From Eubacteriaceae bacterium (GTDB lineage: Bacteria; Bacillota; Clostridia; Peptostreptococcales; Anaerovoracaceae), in contig CABIXY010000004.1 of assembly GCA_902362805.1 (NCBI GenBank), forward strand, positions 62,001 to 126,000: a stretch of DNA of 64,000 bases. Direction: 5' to 3'. The notes under the pieces were generated by a model. The model did not search any database and had not been told where the DNA came from. It was given only the letters and a program-made list of their open reading frames with translations. Shown here in pieces: positions 44,846-54,120 of the stretch. The number at the start of each line of letters is the position of its first letter. The first letter of the stretch is position 1. Position numbers and translations under genes: made by a program.

Positions 44846-47800
44846 TACGTTTCCTCTAATATATATCTTTCGATTTTGCTGATAGTCGGATACTCAAATA
44901 ACTTGCCGATATCCATAAAACACCCTATTTTCTCCGTCATTTGGTTAGTAATTTGTATTGCCTGTATCGAATTTCCACCTATTTCAAAAAAGTTATCATT
45001 TATATCAATATTTTCAATTTTTAAAACTTCTCTCCAAATTGCGAGTAATTGCTCCTGAAGTTGAGTAAGCTGTTTACAATTATTATTCTTTTTAAAAATA
45101 GGCTTTCTATTTTTTTCTGCAACAATCAAAATTTTATGAATATCCTTTTTCCCATTTGAATTAAGCGGAATAGCATTCGTTTTAATATATTCTGTTGGAA
45201 TCATATAGATCGGAAGATCTTTTTTTAACATTTCCTTATAAAACTTGTCTATCCGGTCACGATACCTTTTTTCCTCTACTAATACAGCACATATGTCTTC
45301 TATCGCATTATCCCTTTTAAAAAAAACAAACGCTTCAGTTATACCTTGAATCCTTCGTAATGCAGCTTCAATTTCGCCCAATTCTACCCGATATCCATTG
45401 ATTTTTACCTGATTATCCAATCTTCCAAGAAATTCAATATTACCTTCATTCCAATACCGTCCCATATCTCCAGTACAATACAATCGTTCCCCAGTTCTAT
45501 CTAAAACAACAAACTTTTCTTCTGTTTTTTCATTATCGTTTAAATACCCCTGTGCAACGCCATCTCCGGCAATATAAAGTGTTCCCGGTACCCAGTCAGG
45601 GCAATCTTCCATATTCTGATCCAGAACATAATACTTCTGGTTTGCAAGCGGTTTCCCATACGGAATACTCTTCCAATCTTCCGGCACAATCTCTGGGATC
45701 TCGAAATGATTGGACCAAATACTGCCTTCCGTCGCTCCTCCAAGTGCAACAATCTCAACATTCTGAAACAGATTACGGATTCTCCCCGGAAGTGAAACCG
45801 GAACCCAGTCGCCACTCATCATTACCAACCGCAACGATTGTGAAGTTACCTGCCTTTGATATTCCTCATATTCTGCCAGCATTTCTACAAAAGCTGGCAC
45901 GCTGTTCCATACGGTAATATTCTCATGATTCAACCAGTGAATCCAATGCGCTGGATCTTTTCCATATTCCTGATCCGGAAGAACCAATTTCCCACCTGCG
46001 CCTAAAACGCCAAAAACATCATAAACAGACAGGTCAAAATGAAGATTGGAGATTCCAAACGCCGTATCCTGTTCTGTAATCTGATAGCGTGCATTGATAT
46101 CCAGTATTGTATTCACTGCATTATGGTGAGTAATCATTACTCCTTTCGGTATCCCGGTTGTTCCCGACGTATAGATTACATACGCAAGGTCTCCCGCCTT
46201 ATTCTCCTGTGCTTTGTATTCAGAATCGGTTTTTAATCCAGACACAGAAATACAATCCCACTCGTGCAGCCATTCGGTATCCTGATCATACGCCTGATTC
46301 TGCACAAGAATGATTCTTGTTCCACTGTCACGGAGAATCTTTTCAACTCGTTCTCTCGGATTATGGATATCTATCGGAAGATATGCGGCTCCGGCAAACA
46401 GGATTCCATAAACAGCAACTACCTGCTCCCACCCTTTTTCCATAAATACAGCTACCGTCTCTTCTTTTTTTATTCCCATGCTCTTCAACTGCCCGGAAAT
46501 GTAAAACGCCTCTTCTTTTATCTCCCGATAAGTCATCCGCCTGCTGCACGTTACCAGCGCCTCCTTATCCGGAAATTTGTCTGCCGCCTCCAAGAATAAT
46601 CCATCCAACGTTTTCTCTTCAAATTCAGCCGCCGTTTCATTCGCCTGACGCCGTTTTTCTGAAATTTCCGCTGTTACCAGACTTGCCGTTTTTTCCTGCA
46701 TGATCTCCGGATGAACTGCTAGCGTATGAAGCAGGCCGGTATATGCCCGGAACATCTCATCCAGCATTCCCGGATAAAATAATTCGTCCACGGAATCCCA
46801 AAACAGGCATAAACAGCCATCCATTTCAACCACCTGATGATCCAGCCACACCTGCGGCGTCTGTGAAATGTTATAGTTCAGTTTTCCAAGCCACTTTCCT
46901 TCATTCCACTGCTCCACGCCAAGGCCACTGGTAAACACTACCGGCATAATAGCGCCCCGCATATTTCCAGTCTTTTTCTTTAATTCGCGCTCCAGTTCAA
47001 CCGCGCCATAAGCTGTATGCTCCAGATCTTCTGTAAGCTGCTTCTGAATTGCCTTTGTCCTTTCCGCAAAATTATTCCCTGCATTCTTTATCTCCAGCAA
47101 TGTCAGTGTTGTAAAATCTCCAACCAGATTGTTCACTTCCGGATGCAATTGTTTCCGGTCAAACTGCGTCAGATTAAGTGTAAAATCCTTATTACTGCTC
47201 CACAAGCGGAGAGTCTCCGCATAAGCACTCATCAAAAGAACAGAAGGCGTTACCTCCAGTCTTCCCGCCGCGTCTTTTACAGACTGCCATTCTTTCTGTG
47301 ACAGTTTTGCGCTCCGGCGACAGAAACGCTGCTCTGTAATCTGGCTTTCGTTCTTTGCAAGCGGCAGATCCGGTGCGTCCGCAAAAGTCTCCACCCGGTC
47401 TTCCCAATATTTTTTATCTTTCTCATAAGCAGAGGTAGACTTTATCTGCTCCAGTCCCAGCACGTAATCCCGGAAAGACAAAGTAATCGGCATTTCCGCT
47501 TTTTCATTTCGATATACTTCTGCCCACTCATTTAAGAGATGGAACATACTCCAGCCATCAAAGATAATATTATCAAAACTGATATGGATTCTATGCTTCT
47601 GGTCCTCTATTTTAGTGATTCGCACATCAAACAGAGGCCATTCATCTGTCTGAATTACCTGATGAGACATCTCTGCCCGTTTTTCATCCAATGCCTTTTC
47701 TTTTTCTGTCACTTCCAATTGTCGGATATCCGTCACGTCAATATGATACTGTGGAGTATTCTCCAGTATGCGCTGCATACCATCCGGCTGGATAATAACA

Positions 47801-50800
47801 CGCATCATCCCATGCCTCTGTATCAACAGATTCCATGCCGCCTCTGCGCACTCAGTATCAAGGCCGTCTGCATCCAGTTCAAAATAACAGTGCGTTGCAA
47901 CATTTCCCAATTCATACAATCCGCTTCTGCCAAGCCAGTAAGCATACTGCACATCGGTTAATGGGAACGGATGATATGCTTCCTCCAGATTCGGTTTGAT
48001 CTGCAGTGTATCTTCTTTCTGTTCGGACTGTTCAATAGCTTTTGCTAGAGATTTTACGGTCAGATTTTCAAAAATCGTACTGATCGTTATTTTGCAGCCA
48101 AAGGTTTTCTGTACTTCCGAGATCAACCTTGTGGCAATCAGCGAGTCTCCCCCAAGGCTAAAATAATTATCTTCAATTCCGATATTTTCATATCCAAATA
48201 ATTGTTTCCAGATATCTAAAAGCTTTTCTTCTGTTTCTGTCGTTGCCTTTGAAAATCGGATAACCGCAGTTTCTTCTTTAAAATCTTCCCGCAATTGCTT
48301 CCTGTTAATCTTCCCATTGGACAATGTTGGGAGCTGCTCCATGAAATGATAATTCTGTGGAACCATATACTCCGGCAGTTTTTCTGACAGATATTCCCTT
48401 AGTGCTCCATTATGATAGGACAGGACAGACGCCTGCTGTCTGCTGCAGCATATACATCTTCCATATCTCTCTGTCACAGCACAGTCTTCGCCCAATCCTG
48501 CCTCTGATAAACATTCTCTCCACAGCAGGCAATCTGGGGTAACCAGCCCTGCTTCTTTTCTCTTGTCCCGAATATCCGCAAAACCATTTTCCAAAAAAGC
48601 CGCTGTAAGTTCCTGAAGGTATGTCCTTACCACAAGGTCAGTCATCAGCAATATTCCGTTTGGCTTCAGTAATTCCGCTACTTTCTTTACCGCATCCGCA
48701 GCATCAATATTTCTATGTAAAGCATTTACCGATATCACAACGTCATAACTATGCAAGGACATCTGCTGCTTATCCATGCCTTCTTCCAGATTCAGCATCT
48801 CAAACTCGACTCTCTCATATCCCGCAAGTTCTTTCTCTGCTTCCTGCAGAAAATATTTTGAAGAATCCGCATAAGTATAAGCCACGCTTACATCTTCCAG
48901 TGCATTCAAAAACTGTCTTGTAATTGCAGTGTCCCTTGTACCAATTTCTATAATCTGGAGTGGCTCTTTTCTGCGTTCTTCTGCCAGAAGCCTTAATCCC
49001 TGCACCAGTCTTTCCACTGTTTCCTCGCAGCCCGGAATCCTCCGAAGCAGCATATTTGGAGCCAAAGCCGGCTCTTTCTGGTAGAATACGTCCAGCGGAA
49101 CTTCATTCCCAGTAACCATATGCTTCAGATACGGCTTCAGTTTCTTAAAATACGTTTCCGTATCTCCAGCTTTTTCCGGTACAGCCACTTCCTTCCCGGT
49201 ACGCGATAGTCTGCCGTCCTCTTCTCTCAGGATTCCTTCCTTCTTTAAAATTTCCAACCATCTTGCCACAGTATTCTTCTGTGTTTCCGTAATGCTCCCT
49301 TTTTCAAAAATTTCCTTCTGCGAAAGAACTTCCTTCTCTGATACAAAAATGCCTAACTCTATGAGTGTCTCCAGCATAAGCTGTACACATCTCTGGTCTG
49401 CATAGGCAAGGAAATTTTTGTATGCTGTCTTCCGTTCCTGCTGCATCTGCCAATTGCTGACATCATCCTTCAGTTCTTTCCAGCCCCCGCCAAAGATATC
49501 TGTGCCGTACAAATACGTTGTAACTTTAGAATCTTCCTGTAACGGCGCTCCGATATAAGCAGCCAGCGTTTTATTGCCATGACCATCACTAACTGTATCA
49601 ACAACTGCATGAGCCACACCCGGAAACTCCTGAATCGCATGTTCAATTTCTCCCAATTCAATCCTGTGTCCGCGAATCTTTACCTGATGGTCTTTTCTTC
49701 CCAAAAATTCAATTGTCTCATCATCCCAGATTCTTCCGAGATCGCCGGTCCGATACCATCTTCCATACTGATCTGTGATAAATTTCTGCCCCGTAAGCGC
49801 AGAATCTCCCCTATATCCTTTTGCTACACCAAAACCGCCAATCCAGAGTTCGCCTTCTGCCCAGTAAGGGCAATCCCTTCCATACTCATCCACAACACGA
49901 TATGCCTGATATCTGAGTGGCTTTCCATAAGGAATAGATTTCCAGTTTTTCGGCATCGGCAGGGTAACATTCTGATAATTGGACCAGATACTTGCCTCTG
50001 TAGCTCCTCCCATAGCGACAAACTGGCAATCCTCTGTCCATGCCGCAACCCTCTGCGGGAGATCCATCCCAATCCAATCTCCAGAAAGCATAACCGCCCT
50101 GATCGGCAGTTTCTGTTTCATGGATTCCGCCCGTATCAAAAGCATATCCAGAAGCACCGGCACTGAATTCCAAACGGTAATCTGATATTTCAACACTTGT
50201 TCCAGCCAGTAATCCGCATTCCTTCTCTCCTGCTCTGGAAGCAATACCAATGTTCCTCCTGCGCCTAAAATTCCAAAAACATCATATACCGACAGGTCAA
50301 AATCCATAGCTGATACAGCCAGCGCCCGATCTGCACTTGTCACATGGTACTTTTCATTAATATCCTGAACCGTATTCCATGCGCTTTCATGCGCAATCTC
50401 TACACCCTTCGGAACACCTGTAGAGCCTGACGTCATGATGATATAGGCGCTGTCCTTCGGCGACACCTCTGGCAGTCTCACATTTTCCTGTCCCTCTTCC
50501 ATACCTTCCATCACAAGGATTTCCGTACCTTCCGGCCAGTCCAGTTTTTCGGATAATTCCAGATTCGTGACCACATAGCGGACTCCCGTCTTCTCATGGA
50601 TTAACGCTCTCCGATCTTTAGGCTGGCTTAAGCTGACCGGAAGGTATGAATTTCCGGAAAGCAAAATTCCTAATGCCGCCTCGATCTGTTCTATCCCGCG
50701 CGGCAGGGTAAGTGCAACCGGGACTCCCTTAATATCCTTTTCTGAAATCCCTGCCGCCACTGCTGTCGCCCGTGCTTTTAATTTCCCATAGGAAACCGAT

Positions 50801-52515
50801 CTTCCGCTTCCCGCATCAATAAGCGCAATATCTTCCGGGCAAACTTCCGCATGGTTCATAACAGCCCAATGCAGGCATTCCACACGCTCCGGCACTCCTG
50901 TACGCGCTGTATCTTCAATTTCTCTTTTTCTTTTTTCAGGAAGCACATCAAATCGCTGATTCCAGTCCTTCTTTCCCAATTCATGCAGAAGATTCTCAAA
51001 ACACTCCAGCATATCCGGGATCATATTCTCCGGGAATAACTTATCCACGCTGTCCCATGTAAGCTGTACGCCATTTTCATCTTCATAACTCTGGAAGTCA
51101 TTCCACACCTGCGGCGTTTGGGAAATCATATAGGAAAACTGCCCCAGTTCTTTCCGGAACGTATCATTTACCAACGGCGTTCCCAGATTGCAGGCAAAAA
51201 CAACCGGCGCCACTGCCGATGCGTCTCCATACATCTGTGCAAGATCTCTCTGGACTTGCACGCCGGAATATGCCGTATACTTCATATCCTCATGGAGCTG
51301 CTTCTGGATCCTGTCTAGCAATTCTGCAAACGTCGGATTCCCTTCGCAGTCAATCTCCAGCAATAACAGTGTAGTGAAATCTGCTATCACGTCTTCCAAT
51401 CCCTGCTGCTCTGTTTTCCGGTTAAAAAATGGAATATTAATAAGGAAACGATGATTCCTGCTCCACCGTTCCAAAACCGTCGCATATGCAGTAAGAAGAA
51501 CCATTGCCGGAGTTGTCTGGTATTTTTTTGCCCGCATTTGCAAATGATCCCATTCTTCCTTTTCGATTCTCACAATCCTGCGGTTGAACACCGTTTTTTC
51601 CACTTCTTGCGGACGTTTTGCCAATGGAAGGTCAGGGCCTTTTGGCAAATGCTCTAAACGATTCTTCCAGTATTTTTCTGCGTTTTTCCGTTCCTCCCCT
51701 TCTTCCTGTTTCTGCCGTTCCAGATAGGAAGCAAAATTCCACCCTTTTGATTCTTTCGGCAGGTTTTCCCCTCGGTAAGCAGATGCCAAATCCCTCAATA
51801 AGATCTGCAGACTCTGTACATCAGCAACCAGAAGCGCCATATCCACATGAAGGCGTGCCTTATTTTCAGGAAAAAGCGTAAGCTCTATTCCTGCTACTTC
51901 GCCTTCCTCAATCTTTAACTTCCGATGGGATAAACGTTCTCTGACAGATACTGCCATTGCCTCTGCTTCCTCAGATGACATCCGGGAAAAATCATGAACC
52001 TTTATTTTTTCACAATACGGCTTATCCAGGATTTTCTGTGTTCCATCATCCAAAAAGCAGGCGCGCAGCATAGGATGATGATACTGCAGTACATTCCATG
52101 CTTTTTCCAGACGCTCCGGTTCTATGTTTTCCCCATCAAACTCCAAATATGCGTGACAGTCTATCCCTCCAAGATACTGTTCTTCATCCCTGCCAACCCA
52201 ATATGCATACTGTACGTCTGTTAAAGGAAACGGCTGTTTCATATCCTTTTCCGGCGTTATCTTAGATTCTTGTGCCCGTTTTTTGCCCGCTTTTTTCTTC
52301 ATGCTGCGCTGGATTAACGCCCACCAGCCTTCAAAGGTGGGATTTTCCATCAATGAACCGAAAGAAACCTTAACCCCCTGTTTTCTCCACTGGTTTACCA
52401 GACGCATGATCGTCAGGGATGAAAGCCCAAGCTCCAACAGATTTTCGGAATCTCCAAAATCTCTGGCTACCGGCAGTTTTTGTTTGATCTGTTCCTTTAT
52501 CTCTATATATTCCAT
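44845..52515 (-). CDS. NRPS, ArCP-Cy-A(MT/E-like insert)-PCP-Cy-A-PCP (HMWP2/PchE-like)
   Basis: 2556 residues. Aryl carrier 1-80 with Ser in LELGLSSLTIMR (33). Cy1 from 95 (PFPLTDVQYAYWVGRD); motif reads ALLVADVQS, with Ala for the first Asp. A1 about 545-985 (MTSGSTGVPKG, FDLSVYDVFG, GGATEASIWS). A methyltransferase-like insert 985-1345 between A8 and A10, with the SAM loop degenerate (IIEIGTRDTAI), as in the PchE/HMWP2 inserts that act as epimerases. PCP1 Ser in GGDSLIA near 1458. Cy2 from 1517 with intact DNIIFDGWS. A2 1970-2460 (YTSGTTGIPKG, FDLSVYDVFG, GGATEGSIWS). PCP2 Ser in GGNSIQA near 2517. Both A pockets read Cys-like (DL..Y..N). Base composition drops sharply after about residue 2325. 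Confidence 0.95.
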   Translation of the reverse strand: MEYIEIKEQIKQKLPVARDFGDSENLLELGLSSLTIMRLVNQWRKQGVKVSFGSLMENPTFEGWWALIQRSMKKKAGKKRAQESKITPEKDMKQPFPLTDVQYAYWVGRDEEQYLGGIDCHAYLEFDGENIEPERLEKAWNVLQYHHPMLRACFLDDGTQKILDKPYCEKIKVHDFSRMSSEEAEAMAVSVRERLSHRKLKIEEGEVAGIELTLFPENKARLHVDMALLVADVQSLQILLRDLASAYRGENLPKESKGWNFASYLERQKQEEGEERKNAEKYWKNRLEHLPKGPDLPLAKRPQEVEKTVFNRRIVRIEKEEWDHLQMRAKKYQTTPAMVLLTAYATVLERWSRNHRFLINIPFFNRKTEQQGLEDVIADFTTLLLLEIDCEGNPTFAELLDRIQKQLHEDMKYTAYSGVQVQRDLAQMYGDASAVAPVVFACNLGTPLVNDTFRKELGQFSYMISQTPQVWNDFQSYEDENGVQLTWDSVDKLFPENMIPDMLECFENLLHELGKKDWNQRFDVLPEKRKREIEDTARTGVPERVECLHWAVMNHAEVCPEDIALIDAGSGRSVSYGKLKARATAVAAGISEKDIKGVPVALTLPRGIEQIEAALGILLSGNSYLPVSLSQPKDRRALIHEKTGVRYVVTNLELSEKLDWPEGTEILVMEGMEEGQENVRLPEVSPKDSAYIIMTSGSTGVPKGVEIAHESAWNTVQDINEKYHVTSADRALAVSAMDFDLSVYDVFGILGAGGTLVLLPEQERRNADYWLEQVLKYQITVWNSVPVLLDMLLIRAESMKQKLPIRAVMLSGDWIGMDLPQRVAAWTEDCQFVAMGGATEASIWSNYQNVTLPMPKNWKSIPYGKPLRYQAYRVVDEYGRDCPYWAEGELWIGGFGVAKGYRGDSALTGQKFITDQYGRWYRTGDLGRIWDDETIEFLGRKDHQVKIRGHRIELGEIEHAIQEFPGVAHAVVDTVSDGHGNKTLAAYIGAPLQEDSKVTTYLYGTDIFGGGWKELKDDVSNWQMQQERKTAYKNFLAYADQRCVQLMLETLIELGIFVSEKEVLSQKEIFEKGSITETQKNTVARWLEILKKEGILREEDGRLSRTGKEVAVPEKAGDTETYFKKLKPYLKHMVTGNEVPLDVFYQKEPALAPNMLLRRIPGCEETVERLVQGLRLLAEERRKEPLQIIEIGTRDTAITRQFLNALEDVSVAYTYADSSKYFLQEAEKELAGYERVEFEMLNLEEGMDKQQMSLHSYDVVISVNALHRNIDAADAVKKVAELLKPNGILLMTDLVVRTYLQELTAAFLENGFADIRDKRKEAGLVTPDCLLWRECLSEAGLGEDCAVTERYGRCICCSRQQASVLSYHNGALREYLSEKLPEYMVPQNYHFMEQLPTLSNGKINRKQLREDFKEETAVIRFSKATTETEEKLLDIWKQLFGYENIGIEDNYFSLGGDSLIATRLISEVQKTFGCKITISTIFENLTVKSLAKAIEQSEQKEDTLQIKPNLEEAYHPFPLTDVQYAYWLGRSGLYELGNVATHCYFELDADGLDTECAEAAWNLLIQRHGMMRVIIQPDGMQRILENTPQYHIDVTDIRQLEVTEKEKALDEKRAEMSHQVIQTDEWPLFDVRITKIEDQKHRIHISFDNIIFDGWSMFHLLNEWAEVYRNEKAEMPITLSFRDYVLGLEQIKSTSAYEKDKKYWEDRVETFADAPDLPLAKNESQITEQRFCRRSAKLSQKEWQSVKDAAGRLEVTPSVLLMSAYAETLRLWSSNKDFTLNLTQFDRKQLHPEVNNLVGDFTTLTLLEIKNAGNNFAERTKAIQKQLTEDLEHTAYGAVELERELKKKTGNMRGAIMPVVFTSGLGVEQWNEGKWLGKLNYNISQTPQVWLDHQVVEMDGCLCLFWDSVDELFYPGMLDEMFRAYTGLLHTLAVHPEIMQEKTASLVTAEISEKRRQANETAAEFEEKTLDGLFLEAADKFPDKEALVTCSRRMTYREIKEEAFYISGQLKSMGIKKEETVAVFMEKGWEQVVAVYGILFAGAAYLPIDIHNPRERVEKILRDSGTRIILVQNQAYDQDTEWLHEWDCISVSGLKTDSEYKAQENKAGDLAYVIYTSGTTGIPKGVMITHHNAVNTILDINARYQITEQDTAFGISNLHFDLSVYDVFGVLGAGGKLVLPDQEYGKDPAHWIHWLNHENITVWNSVPAFVEMLAEYEEYQRQVTSQSLRLVMMSGDWVPVSLPGRIRNLFQNVEIVALGGATEGSIWSNHFEIPEIVPEDWKSIPYGKPLANQKYYVLDQNMEDCPDWVPGTLYIAGDGVAQGYLNDNEKTEEKFVVLDRTGERLYCTGDMGRYWNEGNIEFLGRLDNQVKINGYRVELGEIEAALRRIQGITEAFVFFKRDNAIEDICAVLVEEKRYRDRIDKFYKEMLKKDLPIYMIPTEYIKTNAIPLNSNGKKDIHKILIVAEKNRKPIFKKNNNCKQLTQLQEQLLAIWREVLKIENIDINDNFFEIGGNSIQAIQITNQMTEKIGCFMDIGKLFEYPTISKIERYILEET
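45530..45550. other. Composition breakpoint inside the NRPS gene
   Basis: Sixty-base lines just left of here (45301-45540) count 32-35% G+C, while lines to the right (45541-45720) count 40-52% and much of 46-55 kb counts 45-60%. The junction is in the A2 domain before its A7 motif. Left of it, the AT-rich state continues to about 34.0 kb. Confidence 0.75.
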
Positions 52516-52529
52516 GCTACTGTCTCCTT

Positions 52530-54119
52530 CTACTTTTCCTGAGCCATCCGTTCTAATGCTTTCTTATCTATTTTCCCTACGCTGGTCAGCGGCCATGTTT
52601 CAACCCGTTCTATCTGATCTGGCATTTTATACGCCGCAACGCCTATTTCCCGCAGAAACCTGTGGATTTCCTGTAAATCGATCCCGGCTTCATCATCGGT
52701 TACAAGGAATGCGCATATCCGATTTCCAAGGGTTTCATCCGGAACGCCGACAACGGCTGCCTCTTTGATCTCCAGATGCCTGCAAAGGTAAGCTTCAATC
52801 TCTGAAGGCATGATCTTTTCTCCGGCGCGGTTAATCTGCTCTTTGATCCTCCCACCCAAACGCAGTCTTCCGTCTTTCGTCCACATAGCCTTATCGCCCG
52901 TCCGATAAAATCCGTCCGGCGTAAAGCTCTTTTTATTCGCTTCCTCCGCCATATAATAACCATCAATCGTATACGGGCCTCTGGATAATAATTCCCCAAA
53001 AACTCCTTCCGGTACGGTCTTATCCTCTTCATCCACAATCTTCACTTCATCCGCAGGAGACACCGGAGTTCCCTGGCATCTTGCGATCAGGGAACCTTCA
53101 TCCTCCGGGCTAGTAAAGGACAGTAGCCCCTCCGCCGTACCAAATACCTGCATCAGTTTACACGGCCATTCTTCAATGATCTTATCCGCAAGGGAATCTT
53201 CCAGCATTGCGCCGCCCACCTGCAAAATCCGCAGGCTGGATATATCATAATCTTCATCCCATTCCAGCATTTCCATGCACACAGTAACCATAGCAGGAAC
53301 CAATGCCGTTATCGTGACACCTTCCTCTGTAATTGCGTCAAGGATATCATCCGGGCTGGTCGCAGACGCAAGCACAACTTTTCCTCCCACGTCCAGCGTG
53401 CCTAAAAGCCCCGGGCAGCATAACGGGAAATTATGAGCTACCGGAAGAGACGCCAGATAAACGTCACTGCTATCCAGACGGCATCTCTTCGCGGACATGC
53501 GGGCATTATACATATAATCCGTATGGGTGCGCGGAATCAGTTTCGGAACCCCTGTCGTCCCGCCGGACAGCAAAAGCACCGCCGTTTCATACCCATCCAC
53601 AGCCGGAAATGCTCCATTTTCTCCATACGTTTCCGCAATCATTCCACTGATATCCCCGGATTCGCTATCTACAAATATATGCCGGATACATGAATATTTC
53701 TCTTTCATCGCATTTGCCATCGGCACATATGAAAATCCCAGATATTTCTCCACCACAATATAAGCGGCCGGCTTTGCCAGTTCAATAATTCCTTCCAGTT
53801 CCGCCTCCCTGTGGGCCGGCAGCATCATGATTGGCACCGCCCCAATCTTGGAAAGCGCAAAAAACACGATCACAAAAGAAATCCTGTTCGGAAGCTGCAC
53901 AAGCACTTTGTCTCCCTTTAAAATCCCTTTACGCAGAAAAGCTGCCGCAAGACAATCTGCTTTTTGCTTTAATTCCATATAACTGATCTCGTCTTCACTG
54001 TCCGTGACCGCAATTCTTTCTCCATATTTTTCCGCCCACCTATCAAGCTGTTCTCCAAATCCACATCTCTCCCAGCCTTCCAGATTCTCATATTTGCTCA
54101 TATCTTTCTTATAACCCAT
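52530..54119 (-). CDS. Aryl-AMP ligase, salicylate-type (YbtE/PchD/DhbE family)
   Basis: 529 residues. AMP-binding motif LLSGGTTGVPKLIPRTH, GD motif (YRTGDKAMW), and catalytic Lys in SVGKIDKKAL. Aligned to DhbE, the pocket loop reads HNFPLCCPG, with Cys at position 240, and AEGLLSF, with Leu at 337; Cys/Leu are the salicylate-type residues, Ser/Val the dihydroxybenzoate type. Tyr236 is Phe. It would form salicyl-AMP and load the aryl carrier of the adjacent NRPS. ATG at 54119 after AAAGGAG; a longer frame into the PPTase gene is rejected. No isochorismate-derived salicylate synthase is seen nearby. Confidence 0.93.
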   Translation of the reverse strand: MGYKKDMSKYENLEGWERCGFGEQLDRWAEKYGERIAVTDSEDEISYMELKQKADCLAAAFLRKGILKGDKVLVQLPNRISFVIVFFALSKIGAVPIMMLPAHREAELEGIIELAKPAAYIVVEKYLGFSYVPMANAMKEKYSCIRHIFVDSESGDISGMIAETYGENGAFPAVDGYETAVLLLSGGTTGVPKLIPRTHTDYMYNARMSAKRCRLDSSDVYLASLPVAHNFPLCCPGLLGTLDVGGKVVLASATSPDDILDAITEEGVTITALVPAMVTVCMEMLEWDEDYDISSLRILQVGGAMLEDSLADKIIEEWPCKLMQVFGTAEGLLSFTSPEDEGSLIARCQGTPVSPADEVKIVDEEDKTVPEGVFGELLSRGPYTIDGYYMAEEANKKSFTPDGFYRTGDKAMWTKDGRLRLGGRIKEQINRAGEKIMPSEIEAYLCRHLEIKEAAVVGVPDETLGNRICAFLVTDDEAGIDLQEIHRFLREIGVAAYKMPDQIERVETWPLTSVGKIDKKALERMAQEK

Positions 54120-54120
54120 T

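Noticed and set aside
49579..50166. 195-codon plus-strand frame
   Set aside because: Antisense to the A1 domain of the large NRPS with no ribosome site.
37320..52500. CRISPR array or tandem DNA repeats within the NRPS genes
   Set aside because: Similar stretches are conserved A and Cy domain motifs dispersed at kilobase distances, not spaced short repeats.
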